This document shows, piece by piece, positions 7,846 to 16,431 of a DNA stretch of 64,000 nt. Numbering within the stretch: position 1 is the first letter of the stretch; every line of letters starts with the position of its first letter. The notes beneath the pieces are model-generated. The model made no database searches. It was not told the DNA's origin and saw only the letters and a program-made list of their open reading frames with translations. Made by a program: the position numbers and the translations under genes. The stretch comes from Undibacterium hunanense (GTDB taxonomy: Bacteria; Pseudomonadota; Gammaproteobacteria; Burkholderiales; Burkholderiaceae_D). The stretch covers positions 181,224 through 245,223 of the forward strand of contig NZ_JACOGF010000010.1 of NCBI RefSeq assembly GCF_014284335.1, in the 5' to 3' direction.

Positions 7846-9735
7846 TTATTTAAAGCCGTAGTTCACGCCAACAAATACATTTGAACCAGCTGTTGCATAA
7901 TTTCTTGCCAGTTCATAGTCTTTGTTCAAAGCATTGTTCCAGCGTGCCAGCACGGTGGTATTTTTTGCCACTTCATATGTTCCGTACAGGTTCAGCAGAT
8001 TATACGAACCCAATTTTCTCAAGTTGGCAGCATCATCATAGCGATCACCAGAGTAGATGGATTCCACACCGACTTTTGCATTCGCAAACGCATATTCAGC
8101 AGCCAAAGTACCATGCTGTTTGGAACGGCGTGCCAGGCGCTTGTTTGCCGTATCGTCTCTTGGGTCCTGGATGTCAATAGAGGCACGCAGTGTCAGGTCA
8201 GCAAAACGGGTTGTACCACCCACAGTCAAGCCGGACAAAGTCGCCTTGTTAACATTATGCGCGCAGCCAAAAGCATAATTAGGTGTGTTTGGGCAATAAG
8301 CTTTACCTTGTGGATCGTTACCAGAAACATAGACCAGCAAGTCTGTTGCCTTGTTTTGATAATACACAGCGCTCAACTGCGTATCGCCCTGTTCAAAATA
8401 CACACCGATTTCTGCATTTTTTGCTTTTTCTGGTTTGTTGCTGGCAACGCCGTAACCAGGGTAATACAGTTCATTGAAAGTTGGTGCACGGAAGCTGGTG
8501 CCATAGCTGGCATTGACGCGCAGGGCGTCAGTGAAACGGTAGCCGTAAGCGACGCTGCCTGTGGTGTTGGAGCCATATTGCGAGCTGCGGTCATTGCGGA
8601 TGCTGGCGCTGGCCAGATGCGCATCCTGCTTGAATACATACGATGCGGCAAATGAATTCGTCGTGCGTTTCGCGCCGTTGATGCCCTCTGTGGCCGAACC
8701 GGCAGAAACAGAATCAACATTTTCTTCACGGGTTTCAGCGATCAATTGCAGTACGTCTTTACCGATACGGATATCATTCTGGAAGCTGACGCTGTTCTGA
8801 CGCGTATCAATCTGGCTGGAGCCAAAGCCTGTACTGAAGCCCTTGTCTGCCGTTTGTGCATATTGCAGCGATGCAGACCAGTAATCAGTGAACTTGCCAC
8901 GACCAAAGATGGCGATGGTTTCCAGTGTACCGATATTGTGGTCATCTTTTGCTGCACCGGAATCATACTGTGCGTCATTGCGGCTGCGCAAAACACTGGC
9001 ACCCAGTTCGAAGCCCTTGCTGATTTCCCACACCAGACGGCCATTAAAGCTATCCATCTTGTAGCCATCTTTGTCAGCGTTATAACTGGAACCGACGCCG
9101 GGTTTGGTGGCAGAGAAGCCATCACTCTCTTCATGTCCCGCGTTCAGGCTGAGGCTGAGATTGCTGGCAACAGAACCGAAGATCCCTGCCTGCAATTTGC
9201 GTGTGCCGTAGCTGCCCAGACCTGCCGATACGGTAGGTGTGAGAACGCCTGTACCTTTTTTGGTGAATATCTGTATCACGCCGCCCATGGCATCTGCGCC
9301 ATACAAGCTGGACAAAGGACCATACACGACTTCGATACGGTCGATCTGTGACAGTGGGATGGAAGACCAGCTTGCACCACCCGTGGTGGATGAACCAATG
9401 CGTACGCCATCAATCAACACTACGTTTTGCGCATTATTACCACCGCGCAAAAACACGGAAGATGAAGTGCCTGGTCCACCGTTGCGGGTAATTTCTATGC
9501 CGCGTTGTTGTTGCAACAGGTCGACAATGGAAGCAGCACCAGATTTGGCGATCTCTTCTGCTGTGATGACGACATTGTCAGCCAGCACGTCCTTGGCGGC
9601 TTGCGCCTGACGGCCAGCGGTAATGACCACACTGGAAGCCGCGCCAACGGCAGCAGTTTGTGCAAAGACGGTAGAGGACGGGAATGCAGCGGCCAAGGCC
9701 AGGCTGAGGGCGAGTGGTTTGAATACAGATGTCAT
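7846..9735 (-). CDS. btuB: TonB-dependent cobalamin receptor BtuB
   Basis: An outer-membrane receptor of 629 residues. The ATG at 9735 is preferred to the upstream open frame because it yields a clean signal peptide (PLALSLALAAAFPSSTVFA). A TonB-box-like VVITA segment follows, then the plug domain (SIVDLLQQQRGIEITRNGG, NAQNVVLIDGVRIG, DRIEVVYGPLSSLYGADAMGG) and a barrel rich in aromatic-alternating strands up to the final GVNYGFK. Plugs of this type serve several substrates, but the cobalamin riboswitch directly upstream and the btuCD genes downstream identify it as the B12 receptor. Confidence 0.93.
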   Translation of the reverse strand: MTSVFKPLALSLALAAAFPSSTVFAQTAAVGAASSVVITAGRQAQAAKDVLADNVVITAEEIAKSGAASIVDLLQQQRGIEITRNGGPGTSSSVFLRGGNNAQNVVLIDGVRIGSSTTGGASWSSIPLSQIDRIEVVYGPLSSLYGADAMGGVIQIFTKKGTGVLTPTVSAGLGSYGTRKLQAGIFGSVASNLSLSLNAGHEESDGFSATKPGVGSSYNADKDGYKMDSFNGRLVWEISKGFELGASVLRSRNDAQYDSGAAKDDHNIGTLETIAIFGRGKFTDYWSASLQYAQTADKGFSTGFGSSQIDTRQNSVSFQNDIRIGKDVLQLIAETREENVDSVSAGSATEGINGAKRTTNSFAASYVFKQDAHLASASIRNDRSSQYGSNTTGSVAYGYRFTDALRVNASYGTSFRAPTFNELYYPGYGVASNKPEKAKNAEIGVYFEQGDTQLSAVYYQNKATDLLVYVSGNDPQGKAYCPNTPNYAFGCAHNVNKATLSGLTVGGTTRFADLTLRASIDIQDPRDDTANKRLARRSKQHGTLAAEYAFANAKVGVESIYSGDRYDDAANLRKLGSYNLLNLYGTYEVAKNTTVLARWNNALNKDYELARNYATAGSNVFVGVNYGFK

Positions 9736-9894
9736 GATTTTCAGAAAAATAAAACATGCAGCCGACGTCCCCGCAGGCTGCAATGGAAAAAGCAATAGGG
9801 ACCATCGGTATCGTCAGCGCCTGTGGCGTAGTTGAAAAGGCGACGCAGCTTTCTGCGCCTGATTTTCACGAAATATCCCCGTCCGTATTACTTC

Positions 9895-10110
9895 ACTTAT
9901 TCTGGCCGGTATCCGGGCTGACAAGCATTACCATCTGACCTTCCCATGCACCTAGCACAGTGGTATTGGAAAATGGCTGGCTGTAGACTATTCAATTTCA
10001 GACAGCAAGAAATTCAATTCAGTTACAGCAACTTGTACACCGTTGCGGGGGCAGCACACGTTTGTCTGAGTGACCTCAGCGTCGTGTTTCCCGTTTAACC
10101 GCAGATATGA
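9895..10110 (-). promoter_or_regulatory. Cobalamin (adenosylcobalamin-type) riboswitch in the btuB leader
   Basis: On the minus strand the region reads, in order: GGTTAAACGGGAAACACG (10083-10100), the highly conserved core GCTGCCCCCGCAACGGT (near 10042-10058), CACTGTGCTAGGTGCATGGG, and the B12 box GTCAGCCCGGATACCGGCC (about 9904-9922). This order and spacing match the cobalamin riboswitch. It ends about 160 bp upstream of the btuB start, so it is expected to repress the btuB-btuC-btuD-cob transcript when B12 is plentiful. Exact ends of the P1 stem were not determined. Confidence 0.93.
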
Positions 10111-10205
10111 ACATATCCGCGAGCACCAAAACCCCGCCATTCTATAGACAGATGGTGCTGGCGGCAAGTTGAGCTGGCCTGCGCAGCAAGCAGGAGCATG
10201 ACGAT

Positions 10206-10550
10206 TTAGCCCAGATGGGCGGTTTTGGATATCCAGGCGACAACAAGTTGCGCATGCAATTCAGACATTTCTGATAACAGCATACCAACGTTATAACTAT
10301 CGCCACTAAGAATGACGTGCCTGACCGTGCCCTTGCAACTGACCTTGTATATGTCAGATGCTTGCGCGATACCGGGGATTTCTATCATCATGGGATAACT
10401 GCGCAGGGGAACGAGGTTTTCAGGCGACTGCAAGAGCACGCCTTCTGCCGATATATTAATCACTTTGGTGAATATCAATCTGCCATCCGGCATTTTGATA
10501 CCAGAACGCCAGGTAACGGTGACACGGGGTGATTTTCTGAGTTCTATCAT
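10206..10550 (-). CDS. PilZ-domain protein
   Basis: A 114-residue single-domain protein. The two c-di-GMP binding signatures are present: RKSPR (residues 5-9) and NISAEG near residue 30, in the correct order and spacing for PilZ. The start at 10550 (MIELRKSPR) is chosen because longer forms would overlap cobC upstream and add sequence without PilZ character. It lies 55 bp after cobC on the same strand and about 95 bp before the cobalamin riboswitch, so it may be the last gene of a cobT-cobS-cobC transcript. Its partner or output is unknown. Confidence 0.85.
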   Translation of the reverse strand: MIELRKSPRVTVTWRSGIKMPDGRLIFTKVINISAEGVLLQSPENLVPLRSYPMMIEIPGIAQASDIYKVSCKGTVRHVILSGDSYNVGMLLSEMSELHAQLVVAWISKTAHLG

Positions 10551-10605
10551 GCGATGGCCATACACTGCTGGCTTTACTGTCAGTCTTGCGTAAATACTAT
10601 CTGCA

Positions 10606-11160
10606 TTATTTATGAAACACCAGTATTTCTGTATATTCACCAAAAGCAAGACTGAGGTTTTGCGCACTAACCAGTTGTGCCAGTTCATCTGCCGCCATGC
10701 CATCCTGCCAGGTCAGCAGCATACGCATAATGCCGGCATGGGCAACCACCAGCGCTTCCGGCAATTGCATCTGGCGCAGATCAGTCAGCCAGACAATCAC
10801 GCGTTGCGCCACATCCAGTGCTGATTCACCACCGCCAGGACGATATGTTGCAGGGGCTGCGGCCCAAGCATCAATCTCTGCCCGCGGAATAGCATCCCAG
10901 GCACATAGCTCCCACGCGCCAAAGTGCATTTCCATCAAACGCGGGTCAAGTTGCGGTTGATCATGCAGTGCCTGTGCCAGCAAGGCACAGCGCTGCAAGG
11001 GGCTGGAAAACACGGGGATACCGGCAGACAGTTTCTGGCGCACCTCTACCGCCAGCATCTGATAATCTGCGGCCAGCACAGGCACATCCGCCTGCCCATA
11101 ACACAGACCATCGGCAATCTGTGGCCTGGTATGACGCAGCAAATGCAGGCGCATGATCAT
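10606..11160 (-). CDS. cobC: Alpha-ribazole phosphatase CobC (histidine phosphatase family)
   Basis: Removes phosphate from alpha-ribazole-5'-phosphate or adenosylcobalamin-5'-phosphate. The 184-residue product starts MIMRLHLLRHTRP, containing the phosphohistidine motif LRHT. It then shows SSPLQRCALLAQ, the acid loop HFGAWELCAWDAIPR, and the second catalytic histidine in VVAHAGIMRMLL. The start at 11160 overlaps the cobS stop (ATGA). General phosphoglycerate mutase family members look similar, but the operon with cobS and cobT fixes the assignment. Confidence 0.88.
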   Translation of the reverse strand: MIMRLHLLRHTRPQIADGLCYGQADVPVLAADYQMLAVEVRQKLSAGIPVFSSPLQRCALLAQALHDQPQLDPRLMEMHFGAWELCAWDAIPRAEIDAWAAAPATYRPGGGESALDVAQRVIVWLTDLRQMQLPEALVVAHAGIMRMLLTWQDGMAADELAQLVSAQNLSLAFGEYTEILVFHK

Positions 11161-11930
11161 TGCACCTGACAAGCCAGCAAACCCAGATAGATGGCAACTT
11201 CTGCCACCTGCTGCGTGGCGCCCAGGCAATCACCGGTAAAGCCATTGATACGACGCTGGAACATGCGTGCCATGCGCAAGGTCAGCAAGCACATCAAGGC
11301 CAGCGCCATCAGGATTGAAGCTGGCGAAAAAGGGAAAGAGAAGCAATACAGCAGCAAGACTGCTGGCAGCAATACTGACAGGCAGGCGATCAGAAACTCA
11401 CCAGAGCGCATCTCTTGCGCCAATGGCTTGGCCTTACCTTCATGCCGCGCATAGTGCATGCGCCAGATCAGGCTGCATGATGCCAGACGTGACAAGGGGT
11501 GGGCGATAAAAAGGATGGGCACAATCAGCGCTGGCGGCAGGCTGATCAGCAATGCCAGCTTCAGCACCAGCATCAGCAGGATGCCGATGGCACCGTAGGC
11601 ACCAACGCGTGAATCCTTCATGATGTCCAGTACCCGTTCTGGCGTCATGCCACCGCCAAAACCATCGCAGACATCCGCAAAGCCATCTTCATGGAAAGCG
11701 CCGGTCAACAAGATACCGGCAATGGTGGACAGCAGCACCGCCACCGCATGTGGCCATAGCTCGGCGGCACCAGCATACACGCCAGCACATACCGCACCGA
11801 CCACCCAGCCAGTTGCCGGAAAATAACGTGAAGACTGGCGCAGCCAGTCAGCCTCAAACCCCACCCACGCAGGAATGGGAATACGGGTAAAAAATTGCAG
11901 GGCAATGAAGAATAAGCGTAGTTGATGCAA
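11157..11930 (-). CDS. cobS: Cobalamin synthase CobS
   Basis: Adenosylcobinamide-GDP ribazoletransferase, the membrane enzyme that joins the activated corrinoid to alpha-ribazole. The 257-residue protein is very hydrophobic, with the acidic signature GAFHEDGFADVCDGFGGG near residue 77, then KDSRVGAYGAIGI near 105. It ends four bases into cobC and begins 26 bp after cobT, so cobT-cobS-cobC form a lower-ligand assembly unit. Confidence 0.94.
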   Translation of the reverse strand: MHQLRLFFIALQFFTRIPIPAWVGFEADWLRQSSRYFPATGWVVGAVCAGVYAGAAELWPHAVAVLLSTIAGILLTGAFHEDGFADVCDGFGGGMTPERVLDIMKDSRVGAYGAIGILLMLVLKLALLISLPPALIVPILFIAHPLSRLASCSLIWRMHYARHEGKAKPLAQEMRSGEFLIACLSVLLPAVLLLYCFSFPFSPASILMALALMCLLTLRMARMFQRRINGFTGDCLGATQQVAEVAIYLGLLACQVQ

Positions 11931-11955
11931 GCCAGCTCCTGCAATATAGATTTGT

Positions 11956-12993
11956 TTAGCCGCTGCTTTTTTCGCTCACCTGGGCTGATGAAAAAGTCGC
12001 CATCTGGTTCAGAAAATTCACCGCAGCCTGCAACATGGGGTACACCAGTGCCGCACCTGTGCCCTCCCCCAGACGCAAATCCAGTTGCAGTACAGGCTTT
12101 ACATGCAAGGCCTGCAACATGCGTGCATGACCACTTTCATCTGACTGATGGGAAAACACGCAATAATCAAGTATGGCGGGCTGCATTCTGGCCGCGACCA
12201 GCAAGGCGCTGGTAACGATAAAACCATCGATCAGCAAAACCATGCGACGCTCTGCCGCCGCCAGCATGGCACCAACCATGGTGGCAATTTCAAAACCACC
12301 AAACGTGGCCAAGACATCTGCTGGCTGGGTCACATCAGCATGCAAGGCTACAGCGGCTTCAATCACAGCCTGCTTATGGCGTATGCCTTCGCTGGATAAA
12401 CCCGTGCCTGCACCTACACAATCAACTACCGGGATGCCGGTCAGCTTGTGCATGATTGCCGCAGCTGCGGTGGTATTGCCTATGCCCATCTCGCCAAAAC
12501 CCAGCACACTGCCAGACAAACCCGCCACCAGTTCAGCGCCATTTCGCATGGCGGCCTGACATTGGGCTGCGGTCATTGCCGGTTCTTTGGCAAAGTTGCG
12601 TGTACCTGCTGCCACCTTCTTGTTGAGCAGCTTGTCACGTAGGCCAAAATCATGGTTCACACCGGCGTCCACCACATGCAGGGCAATACCATTCTGACGT
12701 GCGAAGACATTGATGGCGGCACCATCGGCCAGAAAATTTTCTACCATCTGCCAAGTCACATCCTGGGGGAAAGCAGAAATACCTTCTGCCACCACGCCAT
12801 GGTCACCGGCAAATACGATGATGGCCGGGTCACGTAATTGCGGCTGAGTGGTTTGCTGTATCAACCCTATCTGCGCGGCCAACTGCTCCAGACGGCCCAG
12901 ACTTCCAAGAGGTTTGGTCTTGTTATTGATGGCGGCGGCCAGTTCAGCTTCCAGCGCCGCATTGGCAGTTGCAATGATGTTGGTCGTTGTCAT
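11956..12993 (-). CDS. cobT: Nicotinate-nucleotide-dimethylbenzimidazole phosphoribosyltransferase CobT
   Basis: Activates the lower-ligand base by transferring phosphoribose from nicotinate mononucleotide. The 345-residue protein shows NKTKPLGSLGRLEQLA near residue 24, VFAGDHGVVAEGISAFP near 60, the GEMGIGNTTAAAAI loop near 167, and the final LRLGEGTGAALVYPML with the catalytic glutamate. These are all expected for CobT. It starts the minus-strand cobT-cobS-cobC set and lies 7 bp downstream of dgkA, so it may be read from the dgkA promoter. Confidence 0.95.
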   Translation of the reverse strand: MTTTNIIATANAALEAELAAAINNKTKPLGSLGRLEQLAAQIGLIQQTTQPQLRDPAIIVFAGDHGVVAEGISAFPQDVTWQMVENFLADGAAINVFARQNGIALHVVDAGVNHDFGLRDKLLNKKVAAGTRNFAKEPAMTAAQCQAAMRNGAELVAGLSGSVLGFGEMGIGNTTAAAAIMHKLTGIPVVDCVGAGTGLSSEGIRHKQAVIEAAVALHADVTQPADVLATFGGFEIATMVGAMLAAAERRMVLLIDGFIVTSALLVAARMQPAILDYCVFSHQSDESGHARMLQALHVKPVLQLDLRLGEGTGAALVYPMLQAAVNFLNQMATFSSAQVSEKSSG

Positions 12994-13000
12994 CAGACTA

Positions 13001-13399
13001 TTAGTAGTAAAAGCGGTCCATCAGGATCACGGCCCAGGTTGCCACCGCAATCAAAAAGGTCAGCAACACGGCAGCGCTGCCAAAGTCTTTGGCATTTTTA
13101 GACAGGGTATGACGTTCCAGCGAGACGCGGTCAACTACTGCCTCAATCGCTGAATTGATCAGCTCCACCACCAGGATCAGTACCAGCACGGCAATCATCA
13201 TCAGTTTTTCAAAAGCGGACACCGGCAAGATCAGGGCGATCACGACACCGATGACGACCAGCACCAGTTCCTGACGGAAAGCATGTTCGTTTTTCCAGGC
13301 GGAACGAAAGCCGTCTATGGAATAAAAGAAAGCCGAAAAAATCCGGCGCAGGCCACTCTTGCTTTTGAATTCACTGACAGCTTGTTCTTTTTCAGACAT
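13001..13399 (-). CDS. dgkA: Diacylglycerol kinase DgkA
   Basis: A small trimeric inner-membrane kinase (132 residues) that recycles diacylglycerol to phosphatidic acid. It has a charged N-terminus with amphipathic helix (SIDGFRSAWKNEHAFRQEL), then three hydrophobic segments. The active-site segment is VVELINSAIEAVVDRVSLE near residue 78, with LSKNAKDFGSAAVLL following. Length and motifs match proteobacterial DgkA. Its start is about 240 bp from the divergent IclR gene. Confidence 0.93.
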   Translation of the reverse strand: MSEKEQAVSEFKSKSGLRRIFSAFFYSIDGFRSAWKNEHAFRQELVLVVIGVVIALILPVSAFEKLMMIAVLVLILVVELINSAIEAVVDRVSLERHTLSKNAKDFGSAAVLLTFLIAVATWAVILMDRFYY

Positions 13400-13554
13400 T
13401 TCTCTTCCTTAAACCTTGTTCCCGGTATGCCACATCCAAGCCATACCGTCCAAGCTTCGCTCAGGTGGCGAATTTTACAGGACTATGTGTGAGGAACAAG
13501 CAGATTTATAAGCAGATTTACTTGCCCCAAAACAAATTGATGGCAGCAAATTTC

Positions 13555-13620
13555 TATAGACGTTGACATTTTACCGACGAAGCAGTGACGTTCATTTCAC
13601 ATTATGGTATAACGTCTATA
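13555..13620 (+). promoter_or_regulatory. IclR-gene promoter bracketed by a perfect inverted repeat
   Basis: TATAGACGTT (13555-13564) and its exact reverse complement AACGTCTATA (13611-13620) flank a 46-bp interval. Within it a candidate promoter reads GTGACG (13585-13590), 17 bp, TATAAC (13608-13613); the right arm overlaps the -10 element. The start codon at 13642 follows closely. The layout is what one expects of an operator pair for an autoregulated IclR protein, but no binding data are implied. Confidence 0.55.
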
Positions 13621-13641
13621 TTGCAGCGCACCAACCATAAT

Positions 13642-14421
13642 ATGAAAAACGACTCTACCAGCTCAGATAAAACCTCGATTCAGGTCATAGAGCGCATGGT
13701 ATCCCTGCTGGATGCCCTGTCGCGCTACCAGGATCCGGTCAGTCTGAAGGAGTTGGCTATAGTAACCGGCTTGCATCCTTCGACTGCGCACCGCATCCTC
13801 AATGACATGGTCATTACCCGCTTTGTTGACCGCGCCGATACGGGCTATTACCGCCTTGGCATGCGGCTGCTGGAGTTGGGCAATATCGTCAAGAGCCGCC
13901 TTAACGTGCGCGAAGCAGCGCTGGAATTCATGCGTGCCCTGCACCGTCAGACCAACCAGACCATCAACCTGTCAGTACGCCAGGGTGATGAAATCGTCTA
14001 TATAGACCGGGCATTTTCTGAACGTTCAGGCATGCAGGTGGTACGTGCAATCGGTGGTCGTGCGCCGCTGCACCTGACATCCACCGGCAAGTTATTCCTG
14101 TCGCTGGATGAACCCAAGGCCATCCGCGCCTATGCCACACGCACCGGCCTGGCGGGTCACAATAAAAATTCGATTACCGACCTCAACAAGCTGGAAAAAG
14201 AACTGGCCGCCGTCCGGGAAACTGGCTACGCCAGGGATAATGAAGAGCTGGAACTGGGTGTGCGCTGCATGGCTGCCGGCATCCATGATGACAGCGGCAA
14301 GATGATCGCCGGCCTGTCCATTTCTGCCCCTGCCGATCGTCTGCAGGAAGAATGGCTGAGCAACCTGACCGATACCGCCAGGCAAATTTCATTGACCCTG
14401 GGTTATACCGAGGGCAGGTAA
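13642..14421 (+). CDS. IclR-family transcriptional regulator
   Basis: A 259-residue regulator. The N-terminal winged helix-turn-helix (VIERMVSLLDALSRYQDPVSL, then ELAIVTGLHPSTAHRILNDM) covers about residues 15-65. The C-terminal IclR effector domain follows (GDEIVYIDRAFSERSG, RAPLHLTSTGKLFL, RETGYARDNEELELGVRCMA). The ATG at 13642 is preferred to an open GTG at 13585, because the latter lies inside the apparent promoter. Targets cannot be read from the sequence; nearby genes give no obvious catabolic substrate. Confidence 0.88.
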   Translation: MKNDSTSSDKTSIQVIERMVSLLDALSRYQDPVSLKELAIVTGLHPSTAHRILNDMVITRFVDRADTGYYRLGMRLLELGNIVKSRLNVREAALEFMRALHRQTNQTINLSVRQGDEIVYIDRAFSERSGMQVVRAIGGRAPLHLTSTGKLFLSLDEPKAIRAYATRTGLAGHNKNSITDLNKLEKELAAVRETGYARDNEELELGVRCMAAGIHDDSGKMIAGLSISAPADRLQEEWLSNLTDTARQISLTLGYTEGR

Positions 14422-14436
14422 GTTGACACCGCCAGT

Positions 14437-14507
14437 GGCCAGCTTCAGGCTTTGCCTGCGATGCTGGCCTCAATGCTATTTGACGACACTGGATGGCTTC
14501 GGCCATC
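14437..14507. terminator. Two hairpins between convergent genes
   Basis: 14437-14469 folds as GGCCAGC paired with GCTGGCC with an inner CAGGC/GCCTG stem. 14492-14507 folds as GATGGC-TTCG-GCCATC, a stable tetraloop hairpin. They lie between the converging IclR and protease genes. No long T-run follows either, so termination is plausible but unproven. Confidence 0.45.
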
Positions 14508-14534
14508 GCCTTAGCCATCGTCTTAGTCTTATCT

Positions 14535-16067
14535 TTAACCCGTATATTCAATAAAATCAAAGCCGTTCTGTATCACGCCAATGACCTTGAGCTTGTTCTC
14601 CTGCCCTTCGGTAAAGCTGGCCAGCGTACCGGCAAAACTGATTTTATTGGTACTCAATTCACCTTTCCAGTAGTCGTAACCGGCCTGATCGGGTAATCGC
14701 CCCAGGATATTCTTGTACAGGGTCGTCAGAAAGGTATCGACCAAGGGGCTGCTGCCATACAGTGCCTGGAATTCTTTCGATTGCATAAAGCCTGCTGCCA
14801 CCGTGGTCAGGCTGGAACCCTTGTCCATGTCCTTGATCCAGTAACCCAGACCTGCCAGATCTGGCGTGCGGCCAAACGCTGCCTGGTAAATACGATAGGC
14901 CTGACCAGCTATACCATCAATATCAAGCGCGACCGACAGATCTGAAAATTTCAGTCGTTCCATATTGCTGAGTGTATCCACACCTTGTGAATTCGGCTTG
15001 GATACATTAAAGCCACTGTTGTTACTGGCAACCGTGTAGGTTGATCTCAGGCCTGCATATTGAGCGGTATCAAGCCCTGCCCCGCCATTGATTACATCAT
15101 CACCGCCACCACCATTGATAAGATTATTGGCCGCATTGCCGGTCAGCTTGTCACTGAAGGCGGTACCGATGATGTTTTCTATGGTTGCGTCAAAGGCGAT
15201 GGATATATTATTGATGGCGGCATCACCACTGGCAATGCGCCCTATTGAATTCAAAGATCCCGGTGTCAGATTAATCGTCGCAGCCACAGTTGCCTTCGAC
15301 GCGTCTATGGTATCAATACCGCCCGTGTCGTTGATGATCTTGAGCGTGCGGCCATCGACATCGCTATAGGCATAGGTATCATCGCCGGTGTGATAGGCCC
15401 GGCTTCCGTACAGATACTTCAACGCCAGCATATCGTAGGTCCCGAAAAACTCGCCTTGCTGGTTTTGCGCAATCGCATTGTAGGACATGATGGAAATCCA
15501 GCTACTGTCTTCAGACGTGGCCAGATAGTTGCCCGCTTCGGTACTGGGTGGCTCACCCGCATTGTAGTTACCGGGATGATTGAGGCCTATCGCGTGCCCT
15601 ATTTCGTGTATCAGTATCTTGTAGGCTTCGCTGCCTCTTTCATAGCTCACATTCATGTAAGTCGTTGACATGAACAGATCACCACTGCCCGCAGAAAATG
15701 CCGTGCCATCCGCCGTCGGTACCGGAAGTTTGGCATAACCGGCACTTTTATCCTGGGTATTATTTGCCAGCCGTATGCCGGACTGGATATCGGTATCAGC
15801 CACTTCCTTGAAGGTCACATTCAAGACCTGGGCAATGTCTGCAAAGATCGCCCTGGCAGCGGCCATCTGTTCCACGGTAAAGGCTTTGAAACCGTTTTTG
15901 TCTGAATCGGAAGCTGTCGAGGTCGGAGACTTGATAAAGCTATAGCTGATTTCAACCGGCGTACCTAAAGCCTTGCCTGCGTTCCAGCGATAATTAACGT
16001 CATCAAGCAGCACATCTATTCTGTAATCACCTGAGAACGGTTTGGCGATGATGGTTTTTTCCGGCAT
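14535..16067 (-). CDS. Serralysin-like M10 metalloprotease with RTX and DUF4214 segments
   Basis: A 510-residue protein. The zinc site HEIGHAIGLNHPG gives ligands H154, H158 and H164, and the Met-turn is in ISIMSYNA. RTX-type repeats (NNLINGGGGDDVINGGAG) follow near residue 325, and the C-terminal ~130 residues hold two DUF4214-like units (YQAAFGRTPDLAGLGYW and YKNILGRLPDQAGYDYW). There is no Sec signal peptide, as expected for type I secretion with a C-terminal signal. The start at 16067 has an AAGGAG site eight bases upstream. No type I exporter genes are in the window, so the secretion route is inference. Confidence 0.88.
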   Translation of the reverse strand: MPEKTIIAKPFSGDYRIDVLLDDVNYRWNAGKALGTPVEISYSFIKSPTSTASDSDKNGFKAFTVEQMAAARAIFADIAQVLNVTFKEVADTDIQSGIRLANNTQDKSAGYAKLPVPTADGTAFSAGSGDLFMSTTYMNVSYERGSEAYKILIHEIGHAIGLNHPGNYNAGEPPSTEAGNYLATSEDSSWISIMSYNAIAQNQQGEFFGTYDMLALKYLYGSRAYHTGDDTYAYSDVDGRTLKIINDTGGIDTIDASKATVAATINLTPGSLNSIGRIASGDAAINNISIAFDATIENIIGTAFSDKLTGNAANNLINGGGGDDVINGGAGLDTAQYAGLRSTYTVASNNSGFNVSKPNSQGVDTLSNMERLKFSDLSVALDIDGIAGQAYRIYQAAFGRTPDLAGLGYWIKDMDKGSSLTTVAAGFMQSKEFQALYGSSPLVDTFLTTLYKNILGRLPDQAGYDYWKGELSTNKISFAGTLASFTEGQENKLKVIGVIQNGFDFIEYTG

Positions 16068-16133
16068 GATCCAACTCCTTCTTATAATAAATACTGCTCG
16101 AAAAATACTGGGAAAATTGAAGCGAAGCAACAA

Positions 16134-16431
16134 CTTGAAACAGCAAAGAGAGCAAAAGAGTCAGATAAAATAGTGTACGCTACAGCACATTCAGACATGT
16201 CGCGAATTCGCTACAAACCAGCAAACAATGGTTAAAGAGTGATACGGAATAAGCAGTACTCCGGCCTGTTCCGGCAGAGGATGTATTGCACGTCGGCAGC
16301 GTTTTTGAGTTTCTGAGTTTTGAGTTTCTTTTAGCGAAACGATATTTGCGCGCCAGTCTTATATCTCGCAGCAGAGGTGGCTTTGCAGCATGCAAAACCC
16401 CCTCTTCAGTCTGACCACCTATTTAGTCTGA
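16134..16431. other. Intergenic stretch without recognised gene
   Basis: About 300 bp upstream of the protease gene and downstream of the beta-barrel gene. It contains a short GAGTTTCTGAGTTTTGAGTTTC direct repetition near 16307-16331 but no convincing reading frame, RNA or terminator. Confidence 0.5.
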
